Positions 43,022 through 52,654 of a stretch of DNA of 64,000 bases are shown here, in pieces. Source of the stretch: an uncultured bacterium (GTDB taxonomy: Bacteria; Bacteroidota; Bacteroidia; CAILMK01); NCBI GenBank assembly GCA_903829945.1, contig CAIKRV010000001.1, forward strand, positions 1 to 64,000, read 5' to 3'. Each line of letters starts with the position of its first letter. Position 1 is the stretch's first letter. Made by a program: the position numbers and the translations under genes. The notes below the pieces were generated by a model that saw nothing but the letters and a program-made list of their open reading frames with translations, had not been told where the DNA came from and made no database searches.

Positions 43022-44800
43022 TTATGCTGCTTTATAACCGCTTAAGGGTACTACTACATTAGTGTCAATGGGTTGCGGTTTTTTAGGCCAAGTAAAGATG
43101 AATTTTGCTCCTTGTCCTAAATCTGATTCAATTCTGATGGTTCCTTCCATTTCATCAATTATTTTCTTGACAATAGCAAGGCCTACACCGGTATTTTCTT
43201 TTTGGTCGCGTGCCTGAAGTACTTGGAATATTACAAATATCTTATCATGATATAATTTGTCAATACCCGGTCCATTATCTGCCACCGTGAATTCATACCA
43301 ATCATTGGTTTCAGTAGCGGAAATATGAACATTTCCTTCAGCTTTATCATTGTGTTTTATGGAATTGCTGATAAGATTTGCAAATACCTGTTGTAATTTG
43401 GTACGCTCAGTATATACTAAAGGTAAATCATCATCCAAATCAATTTTGAAATTAGATGGCGGTGATAATAATTCTAAAGTATCTTTAATTAATAATTCTA
43501 CTGGAACAATACTTTCTTCACCGGATCTGCGGGTAGCTCTGGAATAATCCAATATTCCATTAATAAGATTTTCCATGCGTTCTACTCTTCCTTTTAGAAT
43601 TTCGAAATTCTCACGTACATCATCTTTAAGCGCTTCGCCTAGGTCTTCTTCAATCCAACTACTCAAGTTTCCAATGGCGCGCAATGGTGCTTTCAAGTCA
43701 TGCGATACAACGTAGGCAAACTGATCCAACTCTTTGTTGGTTTTCTGTAAGTCCTCCATAAATTCTGCCATCTTCTCTTCCGCTTCTTTACGTTCAGTAA
43801 TATCACTTTCTATATAAATATACTTAGTAATAATACCGTCTTCTTCTATAATTGGGGTAACTGAAATTTGTGCCCAAAAAGTACTGCCATTTTTCTTATA
43901 TTGTAAAAGCTCCCCGGAAAATGCTGACTTCTTAGATAATGTTTCAATCATTTTTCCGAATACATCTTTATCACTCTTAGCACCACTAAGCAAGATATTT
44001 TGATCTTTGCCCATTACCTCTTGCAAGGTATAGCCGGTAAGTCGTGTAAAACCATCATTCACCCATTCTACATTGTTACGATTATCAGTAATTATAACCG
44101 CATTTTCAGTTTTACTCGCCACTAAGGATAGTTTTTTCAATTCAACTGCTTTTTCTGCTAATTCTTCATGCGCAGCAGTGATGCTTTGGATAACGATATT
44201 TTTACTGCTTTCAAGATAATTGCTTTGTGCAGCAATAAAAAATATACCTAATAATCCGCTAACAAGAAAATCATTATCGAGTGCTTCTCCTTTCAGTACA
44301 TTAGTAACAAGACCCGTGTCTTGTACAGTAATGAAATAAAAATAAATTAAGTTTAAAAAGGTAAGTGCACCTATAATACGTCCATACCGGCTTCCAAGAA
44401 GCATGAATGTACATAAGATAACGGCTCCGTAATAAATCATACCGGAGTTTCTGATCCCACCTGAAAAATAACTTACAAAATGTAACACTAAAAAGGTAGA
44501 CAATATGGCTACCATATAGGCTAATTTTGTGTTGTGATGTTTTTGCAGAAATACATAATTTAATATGTATATCGGAAACATCAAGGCTACACTAGCCGGT
44601 AATATACCCGACATGTTATAATCGGTATATGCTTGCATGCATACCATTAAACTTATTACAGCACCTGCTAAAGTAAAGGTGCGGAATAGTTTATAACGCT
44701 GCTTACCCATAATGTCATCCGGGGCTATTGCATAATAGTGGTCCTTGTTAAACATTTTGCGAAGTAAGAGCTTCATTTTAAAGTAAATGTTCTTAATCAT
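43022..44800 (-). CDS. Membrane-bound PAS-domain sensor histidine kinase
   Basis: 592 residues from the ATG at 44800, which is preceded by a purine-rich AGAGAGAA; a TTG at 44893 would add 31 polar residues and is less likely. About six membrane helices (35-205), a PAS/PAC domain (about 225-345; AVIITDNRNNVEWVNDGFTR), then HisKA with VVSHDLKAPLR (His near 367) and HATPase_c (NLISNSIKHND, ADNGPGIDK, GVGLAIVKK). No receiver domain, and no response regulator gene lies next to it, so it is an orphan kinase. Confidence 0.9.
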   Translation of the reverse strand: MIKNIYFKMKLLLRKMFNKDHYYAIAPDDIMGKQRYKLFRTFTLAGAVISLMVCMQAYTDYNMSGILPASVALMFPIYILNYVFLQKHHNTKLAYMVAILSTFLVLHFVSYFSGGIRNSGMIYYGAVILCTFMLLGSRYGRIIGALTFLNLIYFYFITVQDTGLVTNVLKGEALDNDFLVSGLLGIFFIAAQSNYLESSKNIVIQSITAAHEELAEKAVELKKLSLVASKTENAVIITDNRNNVEWVNDGFTRLTGYTLQEVMGKDQNILLSGAKSDKDVFGKMIETLSKKSAFSGELLQYKKNGSTFWAQISVTPIIEEDGIITKYIYIESDITERKEAEEKMAEFMEDLQKTNKELDQFAYVVSHDLKAPLRAIGNLSSWIEEDLGEALKDDVRENFEILKGRVERMENLINGILDYSRATRRSGEESIVPVELLIKDTLELLSPPSNFKIDLDDDLPLVYTERTKLQQVFANLISNSIKHNDKAEGNVHISATETNDWYEFTVADNGPGIDKLYHDKIFVIFQVLQARDQKENTGVGLAIVKKIIDEMEGTIRIESDLGQGAKFIFTWPKKPQPIDTNVVVPLSGYKAA

Positions 44801-45283
44801 AATTCTCTCTTTTTTTAATTTACCGCACTCTCTCCAATACGGTCTATCAAAATTACGCGCTAAACAACTTAAGGGTTGTTCATTATCAGGCAATTGCTAC
44901 AAATGTAAGATTTTGATATTTTTACTTACATTTTTCAATTAGTACTATTAGCCCAATCCCTTATTTTCAATTGATTATAAAGCAAAATTATAGCATAATA
45001 AATTGAAAAACAATTAAATATGAGTTTTTGTGATTGCTTTAATCCTTTTTAAAATGTTGTAAACTTCCATGTAATAATATGAAAGAAATGAAACAAATAA
45101 TGAAAATGAGCACCTAAAATGCCTTGAGTATGCTCCTTTTGAGAATAAAATTCTATTTTTCAACCGAATGGTTCATTGACTTCTAGGATATTAATCCATA
45201 AACTTGAGCCAATCTTAGCACAGCAAGGAATGCTTCATGCGCTTTTGAAATTATTAAAAATAATATCCAGAGCTCCTTTGCCC
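44801..45283. other. Intergenic region upstream of the histidine kinase
   Basis: Holds the kinase leader and, at 44900-44907 (minus), a TACATTTG element matching TAnnTTTG, which gives a leader of about 95 bases. The remainder (44908-45283) is AT-rich and carries a 9-base inverted repeat, TTTTCAATT (44964-44972) with AATTGAAAA (45001-45009). I see no ORF above 20 codons that looks real, no tRNA and no intrinsic terminator; the end of the following minus-strand gene at 45284 has no clear terminator either. Confidence 0.5.
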
Positions 45284-47272
45284 CTAATTTATAGTAACCT
45301 TTTGAATACCAATTCCATTATTATTTTTTAGCTGTACCAAATAAATGCCTTTGGAAAGACTATTTAAAGATACATGTATGGTTTTTGAATGTGTATTTAA
45401 AGCGTGATAAACCGTTTTACCATATATATCAGATATACTTATTTCAGTTGGATCAAGCATTTCATCATTTAACTGAATGGTAAAGTTCCCTGTGGAGGGA
45501 TTAGGATATAATTGGAAATTGATTTTTTGAGACTGAGTTATTGGGTCAATTCCTGTAAAGGAATAAGTTGGGGCAGAAATTTGCCCTAAACTTAAATTAA
45601 AATAAGAACCACTCGGACATATTTCCAATGCCATTGCGCGTACCATATAATAATTTGTACCATGTTTAGCTGTGCTATCAGTATAGGTAGTATTAGCAAT
45701 GGGGTCAGTATTAATTCTAACAAATGGGCTATCCAAACTCCGTGCTCTATATACATTATAGCCAAGTACATTGGTTTGCGGCGAAGCCCCCCAATTTAAT
45801 GTTATCACAGATTTAGCTTTTATTGAATCAGATACATTTTTAAGTGTTAAGGCTCCGGGCATGGCTACCACATGTAAACGTAAGGAAGGGTCACCCATCA
45901 ATGCGATATTTCTTAAAGCACCAAAATCTGAACGTGGATGACGGTAATATAAAGTACGGTCATATCCGCTTAAACGTGCACAATAACCTATGTTTTCACC
46001 CAATGCCATTTGATGCATAATCCAATAAGGCCTGCCACTCCAGCAGTTGGTAAGTTGCCAGCCTTTACTAGCCAATGGGGCACGTAAAAAATCATTGGTA
46101 AATTCCCAATCGCCGAAATAGGATCCAAAAAACATATTAAATACTACCGGTACGGAATCATTAACAAAAGTATCAGAACCGAAATAACTTATAAAACCTT
46201 GAGGATATCCTCCACTACATGCATATCCTAATAAATAACTTTTTTTTGCGCCAAGATCTAAATAATTACCTACATCTATCAAAGTATCACCCACCATTGG
46301 TGCAAATGCTCTATATCCGGAAGCTGCAAATGCTTCCCCTGAAAAGGCACCGAATTTATCATCCATTATTGCTCTTGAATTCGGTACTAAATTCTTTACT
46401 TTAAAATAATGGTCTTTGTTTAAATATCGTTTTACTAAATTTATTTCACTTTCCTTAAATGTTGGCATATCATTAAAGTCTACTCGGCCAACTTGTAATT
46501 CGAGTGCAGATGGAATTAAATCATTATCAAATTTTCCATCTCCAATTCTATTCCAATTTCTTAAATCAAATGAAACAGTATCTACAACTGTTTTATCCAC
46601 CCAAAGCGAATCATCTATATCACCGTAATAATTATCTGCAGGCCAAGCACCATAATGATTAGGATGTCCGTCCGGTGCAAAATCACCACTATACGGTACA
46701 GGAATATGTCCCACTAAAAATAATGCTTTCGTATTTATTGGATCAGCATTATAATCTGCCTTAATGAGATTTTTTACTACTGAAATATTATCCGAACGTT
46801 TTACTACATGTTTTAAAACAACCCAACCGTCTCCTCTCAAATCATAAATTAATTGATTTATTTCATTGCTCAAAGGGGCTATTAAAGTATCTTCCAACAT
46901 CAGTATCATCCTACCTTTATTTTCAATGGCAGGGGCATTTATGCCTGCAAGTATATAGCCATATGAATAAAAGCTGGAATTATCAGATACGATTTTATAT
47001 TCCCAAGTTTCACCTTCCTTAACATTATAATCCACCCATGAGTTTGCAGTGCCTGATAAGGTGGCTATAGTTTTACTCCATCCCATGCTGTCCTTTGGTT
47101 TTCTGTGAATGGTAATTCCCTGGCTATTGGAATAGGCTTTCCAGTGCAAGGTAATGGCATCCGGACCGGTTTGGTAACTTGCAGTTACTTGGATGCAATA
47201 ATCAGAAGTTACTTGGCCTAATAGGGAAGTGCCAACAAAGGCGGAAAAGATTAAGCTAAGAATTAGTTTCAT
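45284..47272 (-). CDS. Gingipain-C25-like secreted protein with T9SS sorting domain
   Basis: 662 residues. Signal peptide (1-19, ending SLLGQ), an FN3-like domain (about 22-112), a central region (about 115-465) with C25-like features (ALFLVGHIPVP, WPADNYYGDIDD, LELQVGRVDF, LLGYACSGGYPQGF, ALMGDPSLRL), an FN3 domain (about 472-550) and a type A T9SS tail (about 585-662; LYPNPSTGNFTIQL ... GIYLVQLKN). C351 in YACSGG is the candidate nucleophile, but I do not see the GHG-type His motif of gingipains, so activity is uncertain. It is exported to the cell surface. Confidence 0.72.
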   Translation of the reverse strand: MKLILSLIFSAFVGTSLLGQVTSDYCIQVTASYQTGPDAITLHWKAYSNSQGITIHRKPKDSMGWSKTIATLSGTANSWVDYNVKEGETWEYKIVSDNSSFYSYGYILAGINAPAIENKGRMILMLEDTLIAPLSNEINQLIYDLRGDGWVVLKHVVKRSDNISVVKNLIKADYNADPINTKALFLVGHIPVPYSGDFAPDGHPNHYGAWPADNYYGDIDDSLWVDKTVVDTVSFDLRNWNRIGDGKFDNDLIPSALELQVGRVDFNDMPTFKESEINLVKRYLNKDHYFKVKNLVPNSRAIMDDKFGAFSGEAFAASGYRAFAPMVGDTLIDVGNYLDLGAKKSYLLGYACSGGYPQGFISYFGSDTFVNDSVPVVFNMFFGSYFGDWEFTNDFLRAPLASKGWQLTNCWSGRPYWIMHQMALGENIGYCARLSGYDRTLYYRHPRSDFGALRNIALMGDPSLRLHVVAMPGALTLKNVSDSIKAKSVITLNWGASPQTNVLGYNVYRARSLDSPFVRINTDPIANTTYTDSTAKHGTNYYMVRAMALEICPSGSYFNLSLGQISAPTYSFTGIDPITQSQKINFQLYPNPSTGNFTIQLNDEMLDPTEISISDIYGKTVYHALNTHSKTIHVSLNSLSKGIYLVQLKNNNGIGIQKVTIN

Positions 47273-47341
47273 ACATTTAGTTTGTTTAATCTCATTGTTT
47301 TAAAACTTTTCAAAGTAAGTACTATTTCTTTAAATAATCCA

Positions 47342-47349
47342 TAAATTTG
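47342..47349 (+). promoter_or_regulatory. -7 element (TAAATTTG) for the TIGR03790-like gene
   Basis: Exact TAnnTTTG match 20 bases before the ATG at 47370. Confidence 0.5.
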
Positions 47350-47369
47350 GGCATAATTTATATAGAATT

Positions 47370-49124
47370 ATGAAAAAAGTCTATCTTGTAATAGCCGCAT
47401 TAATAATTTTGATTTCCGGTAAGATTAATGCACAAGCTCCGGTAGATTATAGAGATGTTGCGGTTATTGTAAATACCAATAGTAAAGTCTCGATGGCCAT
47501 TGGAAATTATTTTATGAAACAAAGAAATATCCCAAGTGCTAACCTGATTCAATTTAGCGGTGATACTATTGAAGAAATTACCAATAGTTCATTTCAATAT
47601 ATTCGTTATCAAATTAAGGGAAGTCTTTCTAAATTAAGCGGCATAAATTATTTAGTAACCACCAAGGGGTGCCCATTAAAAATAAATCGTGGCGGTAATT
47701 TTTGTGATTTAGCAAAATCCAAGTATTTCCAAGGTTATTACAGGCAAATAGATTCCAGTTATTGCGCCTCTTTTGAAAGTGAACTGATGTTAATTTTAAG
47801 TACAGATAGTTCAAGAATAGGGAAAGCAGATGTAATTGATACCTCTACAACTGATAGCTTGGTAAGGACGCATCCTTATTTTGAAATAATGAATGATCAT
47901 TTTTCATCAGCTAAATATAATATGTTTTTGGTTTCGCGCCTAGATGCATTTTATTATTCAGAGGTGATTAATATGATTAATACCAGCGGACCTAATTTGG
48001 TGCAAAGTAAAGATAGTGCTCAATTTGTTTTGGATAATGTTCCCTATGCTACCATTCCCGATACTATGTTGAATCATTCTTTCCTTCATACTTATAAGTT
48101 ATTATTGAGCAGGGGTTGGAATGTAAATTATGATTCAAGTTCTAAGTTAATTAATAATCAAAAGAATGTTCTTGGTTATTATAGCTGGGGATATAATGAT
48201 CCGAGCTATTCAGCGCTTATCAAATCCAAGAAATTCTTAAATAATAGTTTTATCAGTGGCTCAATTTCTTCTACTTTATACTCTTATTCGGGCAATACTT
48301 TAACTTACGGTGCTACCGGATACAAGGCCACATTAGGTCCCTTGTTTTCCAATGGACTTTGTGGAGGGGACGCGCAGGTTTATGAACCCTTAAGCTTTGC
48401 CATGGCTGAGCCTACCGTATTATTTGGAAAATACACTGATGAAAGGCCAGATAAACGTTTTAATTTGGCTGAATCCTACGGTTCGGCATGCGGTACTACC
48501 TCATGGATGACTACTATTATTGGTGATCCCAAAACTTCAATTATAGGTTATATTCCTTCTATTCCTAATCCTGTATTGGATACGATTAGCAAAGTGTGTA
48601 AAGGAAAGTCCAGAACTATTCATGCGTATAATAGTATGGCCGGAAATTATAATTGGTTTGCCACGGACTCCAATACCTTAAAAGCTTCAGGTAATTATTT
48701 TGATAGCACTAATTCCTATTGGATAAAATCAGGCACCACATTAAATACAAGTGCACTAGGTATAGGCACCTATACTTATACTTTTGTAAATGAGAATTTG
48801 AGCGGCGGAGCATTCCGCCAAATAAGTTTTTCAGTTGGTGTATGTACGGATTTAAACAATGATGAACCTGCAGAAGCTATTTTAAATATTTTTCCAAATC
48901 CTGCACATAAGGCATTTAACATTTCATGCAATGGGTTAAATGCACAAGAGGCATGGATTTTAATTAAAGATGCAATGGGTAGAATTATTTATTCTCAAAA
49001 GTTGTCCATTAATAATGGTTCTGCGGAGCGGGAAATAATATTGGAAGGACAAGCGCCTGGAGTTTACTTAATAAGTATACAAGCTGCAAAGAAATATTTA
49101 AACGATAAAATAATCCTATATTAA
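47370..49124 (+). CDS. TIGR03790-like secreted protein with T9SS sorting domain
   Basis: 584 residues. Signal peptide (1-21, ending KINAQ). Residues 24-110 match the TIGR03790 opening: VAVIVNTNSKVSMAIGNYFMKQRNIPSANLIQF and GINYLVTTKGCPLKI. The middle includes VLGYYSWGYND and EPTVLFGKY, an ordered alpha/beta pattern rather like the C25-type neighbour. Tail (about 510-584): ILNIFPNPAHKAFNISCNG and APGVYLISIQAAKK, a type A T9SS signal. The biochemical role is unknown. It diverges from the previous gene across 97 bp, so both cargo genes may be co-regulated. Confidence 0.78.
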   Translation: MKKVYLVIAALIILISGKINAQAPVDYRDVAVIVNTNSKVSMAIGNYFMKQRNIPSANLIQFSGDTIEEITNSSFQYIRYQIKGSLSKLSGINYLVTTKGCPLKINRGGNFCDLAKSKYFQGYYRQIDSSYCASFESELMLILSTDSSRIGKADVIDTSTTDSLVRTHPYFEIMNDHFSSAKYNMFLVSRLDAFYYSEVINMINTSGPNLVQSKDSAQFVLDNVPYATIPDTMLNHSFLHTYKLLLSRGWNVNYDSSSKLINNQKNVLGYYSWGYNDPSYSALIKSKKFLNNSFISGSISSTLYSYSGNTLTYGATGYKATLGPLFSNGLCGGDAQVYEPLSFAMAEPTVLFGKYTDERPDKRFNLAESYGSACGTTSWMTTIIGDPKTSIIGYIPSIPNPVLDTISKVCKGKSRTIHAYNSMAGNYNWFATDSNTLKASGNYFDSTNSYWIKSGTTLNTSALGIGTYTYTFVNENLSGGAFRQISFSVGVCTDLNNDEPAEAILNIFPNPAHKAFNISCNGLNAQEAWILIKDAMGRIIYSQKLSINNGSAEREIILEGQAPGVYLISIQAAKKYLNDKIILY

Positions 49125-49143
49125 GGTAATAATAAGGTCAAGC

Positions 49144-49178
49144 AGGCTTGAGGGCAAGAGTAGTCTTCAAGCCTTTTT
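49144..49178 (+). terminator. Intrinsic terminator after the TIGR03790-like gene
   Basis: AGGCTTGA / TCAAGCCT eight-base stem with a 15-base loop, then TTTTT. Confidence 0.75.
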
Positions 49179-49440
49179 GTTTGTTGATAAGCAATAGGTT
49201 GCATTAAATTCTAGTCTTTCAAAGCCAATACACCTTAAAAATAGGACAAATTTACCCCCTTGGACATGCTATTTGTACATTTTTTTAATTGGGAAAGTGC
49301 ATTTACGGCTATTTTTAAGATTAAGTAAATGACAATTTTTGCAGGTTATCTACAATAATATACATTGATTATCAATAATATAACTTATTTAGTGGATAAG
49401 TTATGCACCTTTAAAACTTGCTTAAGGCTTGGTTTTTGCC

Positions 49441-49448
49441 TACCTTTG
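49441..49448 (+). promoter_or_regulatory. -7 element (TACCTTTG) for rlpA
   Basis: Exact TAnnTTTG match 27 bases before the ATG at 49476. Confidence 0.5.
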
Positions 49449-49475
49449 TCTTTTGATAGCCAAAAATGAACAACC

Positions 49476-50216
49476 ATGAACAAACTGATAATTTTACTTT
49501 TGACTGTTTGCATGGCCGGCCAAGTAAGGGGCTCCGGTTCCTCTACGCTCATGTATGGCAAGGCCACGTATTACGCCGATAGATTTAATCATCATCGCAC
49601 CTCCAGTGGTGAAATTTTTAACATGGATAGTTTTACTGCAGCCAGTAAATCCTTGCCTTTTGGAACCTTATTGCGTGTAACCAATACTACTAATAATAAA
49701 AGTGTAATTGTTCGTGTAAATGATCGTTGCCCTAGGAATAATTATAATTTATTGGATTTATCTAAAGCCGCAGCGAAAAGTATTGATATGATAAAATCCG
49801 GTTCTACTTATGTAAAGGTGGAGAACATTGGTATTACCCCGGAATTTAAGGCTTACTATGAAGCACTAGCAGTTAAAATGAAAGCTCGAAATGCAGCTAT
49901 TGCACAATACCAAGCAAGAATTGCTAAAAATAATGCATTAGTATTAGCAGCTAAAAAGAAAGCAAAAAATGCTTACACGGTACAAATTGGCACTTTTCAA
50001 GTTAAATCTAATGTTGATAAATTGACTGCGTCCCTCAATGGCAAGGGGTTCAAAAATAATTATGTAAAACTGCAAAGTAAAAATACCAAAACCCTGTACA
50101 ATGTTTCTGTAGGGCCATATTATTCTGCAGAAGAAGCCAATAAAGCTCTCTTAAAACTTAAAGCATTTAAGTTTGACGGACAAATCATTAAAGGAGCAAG
50201 TTTGGCCACATTATAA
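49476..50216 (+). CDS. rlpA: RlpA-family double-psi beta-barrel protein with SPOR domain
   Basis: 246 residues. Signal peptide (1-19), an RlpA double-psi barrel (about 25-115; GKATYYADRFNHHRTSSGE, LPFGTLLRVTN, VIVRVNDRCPRN, LDLSKAAA), a Lys/Ala-rich linker and a C-terminal SPOR domain (about 164-246; YTVQIGTFQVKSNVDKL, YNVSVGPYYSAEEA) that binds denuded septal peptidoglycan. In Pseudomonas RlpA is a lytic transglycosylase; other homologues lack activity. A role at the division site is likely. Confidence 0.9.
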   Translation: MNKLIILLLTVCMAGQVRGSGSSTLMYGKATYYADRFNHHRTSSGEIFNMDSFTAASKSLPFGTLLRVTNTTNNKSVIVRVNDRCPRNNYNLLDLSKAAAKSIDMIKSGSTYVKVENIGITPEFKAYYEALAVKMKARNAAIAQYQARIAKNNALVLAAKKKAKNAYTVQIGTFQVKSNVDKLTASLNGKGFKNNYVKLQSKNTKTLYNVSVGPYYSAEEANKALLKLKAFKFDGQIIKGASLATL

Positions 50217-50297
50217 TTTAGGCTTTTTTCGCTTTTCCAATATTGCGGCGGCATTTTTAATAAAATGTCGCCGCTGATTTTTAAGACCTATTTTATT

Positions 50298-50305
50298 TAC
50301 TTTTG
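50298..50305 (+). promoter_or_regulatory. -7 element (TACTTTTG) for the SixA-like phosphatase
   Basis: Exact TAnnTTTG match 23 bases before the GTG at 50329. Confidence 0.5.
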
Positions 50306-50328
50306 CACCACCTAATGCTTTATTCACT

Positions 50329-50832
50329 GTGAAAACCTTATTCCTTGTTCGACATGGAAAATCCAGTTGGGTTGACCCACTACTAACTGATTTTGAACGG
50401 CCGCTAAATGATCGAGGTCGTGCCAATTCCAGAACTTTAGCTCAATATTTGGCCGAAAATAAAATCATCCCTGAACTTATTCTCTCCTCGCCTGCCAATA
50501 GAGCTATTACTACTGCTCGGGTTATATCCACTGAATTAAAATATCCACTGACCAATATTGCTATTAAAGAAGAGATTTATGAAGCAACTCCTGAGAGGCT
50601 TTTAAAATTAATTCAAGAACAAAATGATGCCTTTGGTTCAATGATGCTCTTTGGACATAATCCCGGCTTTATTATGCTCGCACAAGAATTATTAACTATG
50701 GAAATTGAATTCTTTCCTACCTGTGCAATATGCGGTATTACTTTTAGTATTAATAGTTGGAAAGACTTGGGTACTGGTAAAGGGAATTGCATTATTTTCA
50801 AATCTCCTAAAAAAGATTTCCTTCTCAAATAA
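50329..50832 (+). CDS. SixA-like histidine phosphatase
   Basis: 167 residues from a GTG. LVRHGKSSW (R8, H9) with the second His in FGHNPGF, PLNDRGRANS and LILSSPANRAITTA mark the SixA branch. E. coli SixA dephosphorylates phosphohistidine proteins; here the target is unknown. Transcribed alone, ending at a strong hairpin. Confidence 0.85.
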   Translation: MKTLFLVRHGKSSWVDPLLTDFERPLNDRGRANSRTLAQYLAENKIIPELILSSPANRAITTARVISTELKYPLTNIAIKEEIYEATPERLLKLIQEQNDAFGSMMLFGHNPGFIMLAQELLTMEIEFFPTCAICGITFSINSWKDLGTGKGNCIIFKSPKKDFLLK

Positions 50833-50846
50833 TAATTCCTACTTAT

Positions 50847-50884
50847 AAAAAGAAAGGGCTGCAGTTATGCAGCCCTTTCTTTTT
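50847..50884. terminator. Bidirectional intrinsic terminator
   Basis: Seventeen-base perfect stem, from AAAAAGAAAGGGCTGCA to its complement around a GTTA loop, flanked by A- and T-runs; it serves the phosphatase and the convergent LRR gene. Confidence 0.93.
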
Positions 50885-50903
50885 ATGTTATACTAAGATT
50901 GAT

Positions 50904-52511
50904 TTAGTCAATATAAGTAATTTTTGTACGAGGTAAATTTTTATAAAGATTTCCTTTTTCTCTACCGTCATTTGGTGCAGCTCCAACATTAGAAGATGCC
51001 TTTATTACTAATTCTTCCAAGCCCTTCATCTCGCTTAGGGATGGCATAATGAAACGTAATGCATCAGAAGGAATTGATAATTTTTTAAGCATTCTACATT
51101 TTTGTAAAGAACTACTTAATTGATTAAAATCTCTTCCGCCAATTTTAGTTAAATCTAATTCTTGTAATGAACCTAAGTTTAATAATTCACTTGGAATTGT
51201 TAAAAATGCTGAACCAAAAATTAATCCTCTAGGTTGAATGCTCATCATTGATTCCATTGAAATTTTTGTGTCATTAACATACAATGTTAAATCTCTCTGA
51301 CCTTTTAAAAATTCCTCACATGATTTGCGATATTTAATACCTAAGGCAGGCTTAGAAGGTAATCCTACCAATCCCATATAAATTTCGCGATAATCATCTT
51401 CTTTCTGACCATAAATATTCCATATTTTCAATGATTTTAAAGTATTGAATCCTGTAAGTCTGGTCATGGATTTCGTAGAGAAAAGGCCGGAGACTTCAAG
51501 TTTTTCTAATAATGGCATTTTGGAAAGCGTCATTAAATCTTCATAACGTATAAAGGCATTTGGTATTGCGATTTCCTTAATATTAGGTAGCTTAGAAGTC
51601 AATTCTGATATACCGTTATTAGGCATCATAGAAGAAAGAATAACAATTTTCCTTAAGTTAACTAACTTCTCAATTCCTGCAGGCAAGTTTGGATTTCTAT
51701 TATTAAGAATGAGTTCACGTAGTGATTTGATTTCAGGTATTGAATTAATTCCGGTTTCCAATATAGTCAGATTAGTCATGGAAGTCATCGATGCCGGTAA
51801 AGTTTGTGCCATACCATCATTCACATAAAATGCTTTCAATCCTTTTATGGTACTGATACTTTCCGGAAATTTATTAACCGGATTGCCATTTAGGTCCAAT
51901 ACTTTTAAATTGGTTAATTTGGAAATTTCAAATGGAATTTCTTTAATACCTAAATTATGTAAATGTAATTCCGTTAAATTTCCTAAACTTAATAATCCGG
52001 CACCAATCTCGGAGCCTTTGCCATTAGGAATAGCAGGAGGGGCCATTGGCATAGGTGGCGGTGGAACATCATCCGGCATATCTGCTCGTTGACCTGGCAT
52101 CATTGGTCGTTGTGGTGCGGGGCCATTAATTTCTAAATATTGAAGATTAGAATATTTTTCAAGGCCATTTGGAATATTATTATCCCCACTTAAAACTAAT
52201 TTATAAACTTTGGTCGGATTTTTAGCAGCTTCTTGCAGATCCGTGAAATATGGTTCTTTTGACAATGCAATGGAATCCAATAATTTTCCTGCTGGTGCAC
52301 CGGGTTTTAAACCTACGGCTTTAGGATTGGCTTGGCCGGGAGCCGGTGGAGTATTAGGGTTTCTGGAACTTCCTGGATTTGGTGCTGATTGACGCACCGG
52401 TGGTTTTGGTTTGGGTAGTGGTTGTGCACCACTTGCATTTTGAGCTTCGGCTCCTACACAACTCAATAAGCCGATAGCTAGGGTAAATAAATGTAATTTT
52501 TTCATATTCAT
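50904..52511 (-). CDS. Exported leucine-rich-repeat protein
   Basis: 535 residues. Signal peptide (MNMKKLHLFTLAIGLLSCVGAEAQ; the LLSC may be a lipobox, giving a lipoprotein), a Pro/Ala/Gly-rich linker (about 25-80), an LRR array (about 105-330; GNLTELHLHNLGIKEIPFEI, SKLTNLKVLDLNGNPVNKFP, SIPEIKSLRELIL) and a second LRR-like array to the C-terminus. A proline- and methionine-rich insert (PPPPMPMAPP) lies near residue 155. Probably a surface or periplasmic binding protein; the partner is unknown. Confidence 0.82.
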   Translation of the reverse strand: MNMKKLHLFTLAIGLLSCVGAEAQNASGAQPLPKPKPPVRQSAPNPGSSRNPNTPPAPGQANPKAVGLKPGAPAGKLLDSIALSKEPYFTDLQEAAKNPTKVYKLVLSGDNNIPNGLEKYSNLQYLEINGPAPQRPMMPGQRADMPDDVPPPPMPMAPPAIPNGKGSEIGAGLLSLGNLTELHLHNLGIKEIPFEISKLTNLKVLDLNGNPVNKFPESISTIKGLKAFYVNDGMAQTLPASMTSMTNLTILETGINSIPEIKSLRELILNNRNPNLPAGIEKLVNLRKIVILSSMMPNNGISELTSKLPNIKEIAIPNAFIRYEDLMTLSKMPLLEKLEVSGLFSTKSMTRLTGFNTLKSLKIWNIYGQKEDDYREIYMGLVGLPSKPALGIKYRKSCEEFLKGQRDLTLYVNDTKISMESMMSIQPRGLIFGSAFLTIPSELLNLGSLQELDLTKIGGRDFNQLSSSLQKCRMLKKLSIPSDALRFIMPSLSEMKGLEELVIKASSNVGAAPNDGREKGNLYKNLPRTKITYID

Positions 52512-52611
52512 ATTTCTCTCAATTTAAATTTTAGGCAAATTAACATAATTTGTGTTACTATTTTACATTCGATTTTATTCAAAATCTTACATTTAATTCT
52601 TTGATGTAACG

Positions 52612-52619
52612 TAATTTTG
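52612..52619 (+). promoter_or_regulatory. -7 element (TAATTTTG) for hpt
   Basis: Exact TAnnTTTG match 35 bases before the ATG at 52655. Confidence 0.5.
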
Positions 52620-52654
52620 ATTGCAATATTCATACCACTAATTCCTGCATAATA

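Larger units (their letters stand above)
49125..49475. other. Intergenic region with terminator, DnaA-box-like sites and rlpA promoter
   Basis: 351 bases. It holds a terminator (49144-49178); an AT-rich stretch; three near-matches to the DnaA box TTATNCACA (TTATCTACA at 49346-49354; TTATCCACT on the minus strand at 49391-49399; TTATGCACC at 49401-49409), each with one mismatch; and a TACCTTTG -7 element (49441-49448). No ORF looks real. Confidence 0.5.

Noticed and set aside
44908-45283. Small genes in the gap behind the histidine kinase
   Set aside because: Only ORFs of about a dozen codons, with no promoter pairing.
49125-49475. Replication origin
   Set aside because: DnaA-box-like sites are imperfect and no origin genes or exact boxes are present; kept only as a low-interest finding.
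50904-52511. Plus-strand frames inside the LRR gene (51847-52092, 52210-52392)
   Set aside because: They are antisense to a well-supported gene and have no start signals or recognisable content.
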